Below are positions 59,329 through 64,000 of a DNA stretch of 64,000 nt, piece after piece. The position numbers and the translations under genes are program-made. Below the pieces are notes generated by a model. It was not told the origin of the DNA and ran no database searches. It saw only the letters and a program-made list of their open reading frames with translations. The stretch's first letter is position 1. Every line of letters starts with the position of its first letter. This DNA comes from UBA1127 sp034422455 (lineage in GTDB: Bacteria > Chloroflexota > Dehalococcoidia > Lucifugimonadales > UBA1127). The stretch is taken from positions 186,001 through 250,000 of the forward strand of contig DAOUJQ010000012.1 of NCBI GenBank assembly GCA_034422455.1, read 5' to 3'.

Positions 59329-60025
59329 CGAAGTCGCCCGGCACGATGCCACACTCGGCGGCGACGCCATCGTTGACCTCGATGGCGTAGAGGGCCGGGC
59401 CCGCCGACTGGTATATGGGAAGCGGGTCGGGCGCGATCTCGTGCTCCGGCCGCATGTTCTGGACGTCCACCACGAACTGGTCGCTGTCAATGAAGATTAT
59501 GTCCAGTGGGATGAGGGTGTTCTTCATCCAGAAGCCCAGGACCTGCTCCTCCTCGAACACGAAGATCATGCCGCGGTCGCGCCCCATGCTCTCGCGGCCC
59601 ATCAGCCCGATTGCCCGCTCCTCGGGAGTGTCCGCGACCTCCAACAGGAAGCCGCAGTCGCGGATGGCCGCATGGGCCTCGATTTCCGGGTCGAGGGGCA
59701 ATGGCGTTGGAGTCGGACTCGGTGGCGGAGCAGGCGTGGCCGTCGGCGTCGGCTCCGGCATCGGCGTTGGCGGAACGGGCGCGGGAGGCGGCATGGGCGT
59801 CGGCGGTGGAGCGGCGGTGGGGGACGGCGCAGGAGTCGGAGCGGGTTGCCGAATTGGGGTTGGCGGAACGGGCGTATTCGGCGGCATGGGTGAAGGCGGT
59901 TGCGTGGCAGCAATGGGAGGAGTCGGCGGGATCGGAGCGTCCGGGGGCGCCGGTTCCGATCCGCACGCGGCGAGGACTAGAGCGATCGACAACACAGCGG
60001 CTATGCGGGCGGGCGCGGTCCTCAC
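59291..60025 (-). CDS. DUF192 lipoprotein with Pro/Thr-rich linker
   Basis: 244 aa. A lipoprotein signal (IAAVLSIALVLAACGS) is followed by a PT-rich low-complexity linker from about 22 to 110 (PTPMPPPAPVPPTPMPEPTP repeats). A DUF192 domain follows: VADTPEERAIGLMGRESMGRDRGMIFVFEEEQVLGFWMKNTLIPLDIIFIDSDQFVVDVQNM. DUF192 proteins are surface or cell-wall associated. The start overlaps the following MFS gene by 4 nt, and the 3' end overlaps the P55-like gene by 38 nt. Confidence 0.87.
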   Translation of the reverse strand: MRTAPARIAAVLSIALVLAACGSEPAPPDAPIPPTPPIAATQPPSPMPPNTPVPPTPIRQPAPTPAPSPTAAPPPTPMPPPAPVPPTPMPEPTPTATPAPPPSPTPTPLPLDPEIEAHAAIRDCGFLLEVADTPEERAIGLMGRESMGRDRGMIFVFEEEQVLGFWMKNTLIPLDIIFIDSDQFVVDVQNMRPEHEIAPDPLPIYQSAGPALYAIEVNDGVAAECGIVPGDFVTLTVPKLSVPS

Positions 60026-61344
60026 TCAACGGGCCTCGTCATCCAAGTGGGCCGCTCCTTGCGGGTCAGCGCCGCAATGAAGAAGGCAACCAGTCCCACG
60101 ACACCCACGAAGAGGATGATCTGCAACCACGGCCCGTAGCTGCCGGTGCGGTCGAAGGTGAGGCCGGCGAAGAAGGGAGCGCCCGCTATGCCGGAGATGA
60201 TGATGGAGTAGATGCAGAGCCGGATGCTGTTGTAGTGCGCCCGCCCGTACTGCCGGCCAAGGACGGCCCAGAAGATGGCCCAGTGGGACCCGCCGGTCGC
60301 CAGCATCATGACGGCAAGAATGAGGCTCCAGAGCTCCTGCGCCAGAAGGAGCACGACGGCCCCGGCGAGCACCACTGCCATCATGCCCAGCATGATGCGG
60401 CTGCCGTCGTAGCGGTCGGCGGCCCAGCTCACGCCGAGCACAACGGGGACGGTCCACACGAGCTGGAGGCTCAGCAGCAGCGCGCCGATGTTCTCCGTCT
60501 GGCCCTTCCACACGAGCAGCGGCACGATGTGGGCGATGATGCCGGAGTTGACGAAGAGCATGCAGGAGCTGCCGATGCCAACCGCCCAGAAGAAGGGGCC
60601 CCGGGCCGCCTCGGCGAGCGTCAGGCCGGCCAGAGCGGCGGGCCTTCCGCCCGTCGCGGCGCGCGTCGGGTCGGGCTCGTCGCCGTCAGGGGCGAGGTCC
60701 ATCTCTTCCGGCGTGTTCCGCACGACGGCGAGCACGGGGATCATGACCGCCGTCATGACCACCGCTGCCAGGAGCATCGACCAGCGCCAGCCGAAGGTGG
60801 CAATGGCGATGGCCATGAGCGGCAGGAGCACCGCCCCCGCGCCGTGGCCGACGTTCAGCAGCGACAGGGCGCGCGCCTTGCCCCGCTCGAACCAGTTGTT
60901 GAGGATGGGCGCGCCGGAGTTGAGGATAGCCCAGTTGTACGCGACGCCCAGGGGGATGGTGAAGATGATGAGCGCCTGCCAGAAGTGCTGGGATACGGCG
61001 AGGAAGAGGTAGCCCGCTATCGACATCGCCGTGGTGACTATCATGACCTTGCGCGGGCCGTAGCGGTCCATAAGCCAGCCGCCGAGCGGCCCGGCCAGCG
61101 CGACCGCGATGCTGCCGCCCGTGAACATGAGGGAGACCTCGGCGCGCGTCACGCCGAACTCCTCCTCCAGCGGCAGAACGAGCAGGCTGCGCACCTGGTT
61201 GCCGACGCCGGAGGCCATGACCCGCATCATCGCGAGGGCGAGGAGGATCCACCAACCGTAAAACAACCCGGTGCGCACCATCGCCTTGGCGCCGGCCGCG
61301 CCGACGGCTCCGAGCGCTCCGCGGTCTTTTTCGGTGCTGGCCAT
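60022..61344 (-). CDS. MFS transporter (OFA/monocarboxylate-like)
   Basis: 440 aa, twelve predicted helices, beginning MASTEKDRGALGAVGAAGAK and FYGWWILLALAMMRVMASGVG. FYGWW and RYGPRKVMIVTTAM are characteristic of the OFA/MCT-like group; the paralogue at 62429 shares FYGWY. ATG 61344 follows GGGGAG; an in-frame upstream ATG 61407 has no site. Overlaps the DUF192 gene by 4 nt. Substrate unknown. Confidence 0.85.
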   Translation of the reverse strand: MASTEKDRGALGAVGAAGAKAMVRTGLFYGWWILLALAMMRVMASGVGNQVRSLLVLPLEEEFGVTRAEVSLMFTGGSIAVALAGPLGGWLMDRYGPRKVMIVTTAMSIAGYLFLAVSQHFWQALIIFTIPLGVAYNWAILNSGAPILNNWFERGKARALSLLNVGHGAGAVLLPLMAIAIATFGWRWSMLLAAVVMTAVMIPVLAVVRNTPEEMDLAPDGDEPDPTRAATGGRPAALAGLTLAEAARGPFFWAVGIGSSCMLFVNSGIIAHIVPLLVWKGQTENIGALLLSLQLVWTVPVVLGVSWAADRYDGSRIMLGMMAVVLAGAVVLLLAQELWSLILAVMMLATGGSHWAIFWAVLGRQYGRAHYNSIRLCIYSIIISGIAGAPFFAGLTFDRTGSYGPWLQIILFVGVVGLVAFFIAALTRKERPTWMTRPVE

Positions 61345-61688
61345 AGACGCTCCCCTGGCCCGTGTACGCAACACGGGGAGTATACAGGTTTGAGATAGCC
61401 GCCGCATGCAGCCGGTCTACCGAGGGAGGCGCTGACGGAACGAGCGAAAGCTGCGTTGCACCGGCAAACCGCCATCCAGGGAACATGTTCCAGACCGCGT
61501 GATGGATTGCGCCAAAGGGATATAAGGCATTGGCCAGCAAAGCGAATCGTGAACCTGCTTGGCAACGAATTTGCATTTTGCGGCGCGTTGGGTATTGCGC
61601 AAGGTTTATGCAGTGTTACCATTGATTGTGTCCCCTGTGGGGCGCCCTTAACCTCCTCTTCGTCTCATGTTAGGAGCGATGGACTGCA
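61345..61688. other. Intergenic region, nothing recognised
   Basis: The 344 nt between the divergent MFS gene and the membrane protein gene show no gene or repeat that I can support. Promoters for both sides are presumably here. Confidence 0.5.
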
Positions 61689-62318
61689 ATGGTTGCTTCA
61701 CTGGCTATATTCGAGGGCTTTTGGGGTCAGGTGTTTGAGTATTGGCCCCTGACCTTCCTGGTGGTCCTGACCATCGTTTACGTGACGGTGGCGTTGGGAT
61801 CCGACCTGCTCTTTGGCAAGCGGAACAAGTTGCCGCCCGGCGCCGAGCCACGGGTGGAGTTCGAGGTTGACACCAGCGTCATCGCCCGAAACCGCTTCCG
61901 CAGCGGCCTCTACCTCATCCGGCTGGGCGTGTGGGCGGGCATCGTCGTCGCGTTGATATTCGCATACGTCGCCCAGTTCCCCCTGTCGATCGGCGCGCAA
62001 TACGGACTCACGCAGGAGACCAATGAAGCGACGGCCCTCGGCACAAAGATCGGTCTCGCCACCGCTGTGATCGCTCTTGTCTGCTCGTTCTTCCTGCGGG
62101 CAGTGCCGCTGCCGCTCATCGCAACAATCGTGCTTGCGGTGCTGGTAACCACGTTCGCCCCGCCGGTAGTCAACGGCGAGATGCGCTGGGTCGGCATCAT
62201 GGTCACGGTCATGGCGATACCCCTCGGTCTGATCTCCATTGGGACTGCAAAATCGCTGAAGTACTTCACCGAGGCCACGCGGCAAAGAGAGGCGCCGCAA
62301 GAACTCTCCACGGTGTAG
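61689..62318 (+). CDS. Hypothetical membrane protein (209 aa)
   Basis: Four or five predicted helices: PLTFLVVLTIVYVTVALGSDLLF, LGVWAGIVVALIFAYVAQFPL, IGLATAVIALVCSFFLRAVPLPLIATIVLAVLVTTFAPP, and GIMVTVMAIPLGLISIGTAK. No catalytic motif or known family. It sits between two MFS genes. Confidence 0.72.
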   Translation: MVASLAIFEGFWGQVFEYWPLTFLVVLTIVYVTVALGSDLLFGKRNKLPPGAEPRVEFEVDTSVIARNRFRSGLYLIRLGVWAGIVVALIFAYVAQFPLSIGAQYGLTQETNEATALGTKIGLATAVIALVCSFFLRAVPLPLIATIVLAVLVTTFAPPVVNGEMRWVGIMVTVMAIPLGLISIGTAKSLKYFTEATRQREAPQELSTV

Positions 62319-62428
62319 CCCCGCGGGCGAATCGGCAGCCGGCAAGTCCGCGACGGTGGCGCGGGCGGCCCCTTTGACGCACAATGTGCGGCGCTGAAGG
62401 CTTATCGCCACAAAGGAGCTCGCCGCTT

Positions 62429-63727
62429 TTGGACCCTAACACGAAGCCCCGGCTGTTCTATGGCTGGTACGTCGTCTGGGCGATGATCCTGATCGGCGCG
62501 ATAGTGATGGCGCTGGCCGGGCCCACCTATGGCCTCTTCATCGAACCAATGCGCGAGGAGCTCGGCTGGGACCGTGCGCTCTTCGGCTGGACGCAGACGA
62601 TCTACCTGCTGACAGCGGGGGCCAGCGGGCTGTTCATCGGCCGGTTGATCGACCGCTACGGCGGCAGGGTATTGCTGGCCGTGGCCGGCGGCGTATGCGC
62701 AATAGTGCTGGGAAGCCTCGGCCTCTTCCACCCGTCCTGGTGGTTCGTCCTCGCGTTTCTCATCACGGGACTCATGGGAATCCACGGGCCCGCATCGCTG
62801 TACGGAGCACCCATCGTCTCCAAGTGGTTCGTCCGGAACCGAGCCCGCGCGCTGGGCATCCTCTCCATGGGAGCCCCCTTCGGCCTGCTCATCGGCTTTC
62901 CCGCCGTCCAGTGGGTGATCTCCACCTACGGGTGGCGCGCGGGTTGGGTCACGCTGGGCATTGCGGGATTGGCGCTCATCGTCCCCATTTCCCTGCTCGT
63001 CCTGCGGCGGCAGCCGGAGGATATGGGGCTCATGCCGGACGGCGACCCGCAACGTCAGGCGGTGGTTGGCGGCGGCGCCGCAGACCCGGAAGCACACCAG
63101 TGGACCAGGATCGAGGCCATCCGCACACCGGTGTTCTGGCAGCTGACGCTCTCCTTCTGCCTGTTCATGTTCTGCACAACCTCCATGGTCATCTTCCGGT
63201 TCCCCTACTTCGTCGACCGGGGCATGGACCCCGGCCTCATGTCCGTGGCGGCAGGGACGGCGCAGATCGCACTGCTCCCTGGGGCCATCACGATGGGATG
63301 GCAGGTCAGGGTCGTGGGCCTGGAAAGGCTCTTTTCCCTGAACATGTTCATGATGGCAGGCTGCTTTGTGCTCACGCTTGCGGTGTCCAACGCCTTCATG
63401 ATGTTCGTGGCGCTCTACATATGGGCCTGGGCCATCAACTCGTTGGGGGCGGGGCAGGGAATCATCTATGCCGCATACTTCGGACGGCGACATGCGGGCG
63501 CCGTCCGCGCCGTCGCGGTGACGATGACGATGCTCTTCGCGGCGGTGGCGGGCCCGCTGACGGGATACGTCGCAGACAGCGGCGCGGGGTACGAGGCGGT
63601 CTGGTGGCCGTGCGTCGGCGTACTCGTGGCGGCAGCCGCCCTGCTGGTGACATCGCGCGCACCGAGGCACAGCTCAGCGCAGGCGCAAGCAAGGGCTGCA
63701 GCGACATCCACGCCGGAGGCCACATAG
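62429..63727 (+). CDS. MFS transporter (OFA/monocarboxylate-like)
   Basis: 432 aa from the TTG 62429, which lies 9 nt after AAAGGAG. A longer frame from ATG 62384 lacks a site. RLFYGWYVVWAMILIGAIVM, RLIDRYGGRVLLAVAGGV, the GLMGIHGPASLYGAPIVSKWFVRNRARALGILSMGAPFG segment and RLFSLNMFMMAG define the family. It is a paralogue of the gene at 60022. Substrate unknown. Confidence 0.83.
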   Translation: MDPNTKPRLFYGWYVVWAMILIGAIVMALAGPTYGLFIEPMREELGWDRALFGWTQTIYLLTAGASGLFIGRLIDRYGGRVLLAVAGGVCAIVLGSLGLFHPSWWFVLAFLITGLMGIHGPASLYGAPIVSKWFVRNRARALGILSMGAPFGLLIGFPAVQWVISTYGWRAGWVTLGIAGLALIVPISLLVLRRQPEDMGLMPDGDPQRQAVVGGGAADPEAHQWTRIEAIRTPVFWQLTLSFCLFMFCTTSMVIFRFPYFVDRGMDPGLMSVAAGTAQIALLPGAITMGWQVRVVGLERLFSLNMFMMAGCFVLTLAVSNAFMMFVALYIWAWAINSLGAGQGIIYAAYFGRRHAGAVRAVAVTMTMLFAAVAGPLTGYVADSGAGYEAVWWPCVGVLVAAAALLVTSRAPRHSSAQAQARAAATSTPEAT

Positions 63728-63957
63728 CCGCCAGTTGCGATTGCGCATTCCTGCTATAGGTTCTGGCTATAGGTATTCCCCGGCATCGCCAGACAAGGCG
63801 GGCTTCGCAGAGCAGTCTGCAAATATAAAAGCGGTCGCAGGGCAACAGTTTCCCCGCGACGAATGCATCAATAGCGCGGCCATCCCCTATTGCTTTTACC
63901 GAACGTTAACAGTAACTTCTAGCTGCGTTCAGCATAAGTGTTTACAGAGGAGGAGTG
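63728..63957. other. Intergenic region, nothing recognised
   Basis: The 230 nt before the final partial gene contain a short GTTAAC-type word and no gene or repeat that I can name. Confidence 0.4.
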
Positions 63958-64000
63958 ATGAACCGCTACGGCAGACTGCTTTCGCTTTTTGCGGTAATGG
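63958..64000 (+). CDS. Partial gene with start of signal peptide (3' end outside window)
   Basis: ATG 63958 after AGAGGAGGAG begins MNRYGRLLSLFAVM, a typical basic-hydrophobic signal start. Only 14 codons are present, so no family can be assigned. Confidence 0.65.
   Translation, partial: MNRYGRLLSLFAVM

Noticed and set aside
1..64000. tRNA/rRNA genes, CRISPR array, prophage or integrase
   Set aside because: No cloverleaf, rRNA segment, repeat-spacer series, integrase or att site was recognised by eye. A tRNAscan-SE or CRISPR search would be decisive.

Overview
The window is about 64 kb of high-GC (roughly 65-68% by eye), densely packed bacterial chromosome. It carries house-keeping operons, several toxin-antitoxin pairs and intergenic repeat clusters. 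The gene set suggests a Chloroflexota lineage, perhaps Dehalococcoidia/SAR202-like. The hints are a Gram-positive style T-box on leuS, an LppX/LprG-type lipoprotein paired with a 14-TM MFS exporter, a cytosolic reductive-dehalogenase-like Fe-S protein, CcmABC(D), two amidohydrolases, many MFS carriers and the MEP isoprenoid pathway. This is an inference from gene content. No rRNA or tRNA gene and no CRISPR array was recognised.

Layout. 1-2.8 kb: leuS (minus strand, 3' end outside the window) behind a T-box leader with an attenuator. 2.9-8.7 kb: a translation/transcription operon nusA-ylxR-infB-[PD-(D/E)XK-like gene]-rbfA-truB, with no rimP before nusA and a low-GC insertion between infB and rbfA. 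8.8-9.9 kb: RdhA/QueG-like Fe-S protein. 10.7-15 kb: divergent glycosyltransferase and galE, a 50-aa small ORF, and an RNase II/R-family protein. 15-18.6 kb: repeat cluster, an unknown gene, ccmABCD (minus strand). 18.8-23.2 kb: speD-speE, metG, polyprenyl synthase. 23.2-25.8 kb (minus strand): higBA, membrane protein, lipA, lipoprotein. 26-32.5 kb: gltX, phosphofructokinase, a RelE/HigB-type pair, a PPOX-like protein, leucyl aminopeptidase, an AbrB/PIN pair. 32.6-43.7 kb: rpsB-tsf-pyrH-frr-uppS-cdsA-dxr-rseP, then ispG, hup (minus strand) and proS. 43.8-49.9 kb: MFS, a cysteine-dioxygenase-like protein overlapping a four-domain rhodanese, a cupin-like protein, a MTHFR-like protein and an aldo/keto reductase. 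50-56.2 kb: orphan HigA, HepT/MntA-type pair, CMD protein, GNAT, a zinc-finger protein of atypical base composition, and two amidohydrolases. 57-64 kb: LprG-like lipoprotein plus DHA2 exporter, DUF192 lipoprotein, MFS carriers, and the first codons of a further gene.

How the parts fit: the two ribosome-biogenesis operons and four aminoacyl-tRNA synthetases (leuS, metG, gltX, proS) supply translation. uppS, cdsA, dxr, ispG and the polyprenyl synthase form an isoprenoid/lipid set. The accessory parts are the toxin-antitoxin loci, the repeat families and the transporter/amidohydrolase cluster. The most interesting signals are (1) a family of about 120-nt imperfect palindromic intergenic elements present in four copies, (2) the LprG/P55-like lipoprotein-exporter operon, (3) the cysteine-dioxygenase/quadruple-rhodanese gene pair, and (4) a nuclease-like gene placed inside the infB-rbfA operon.
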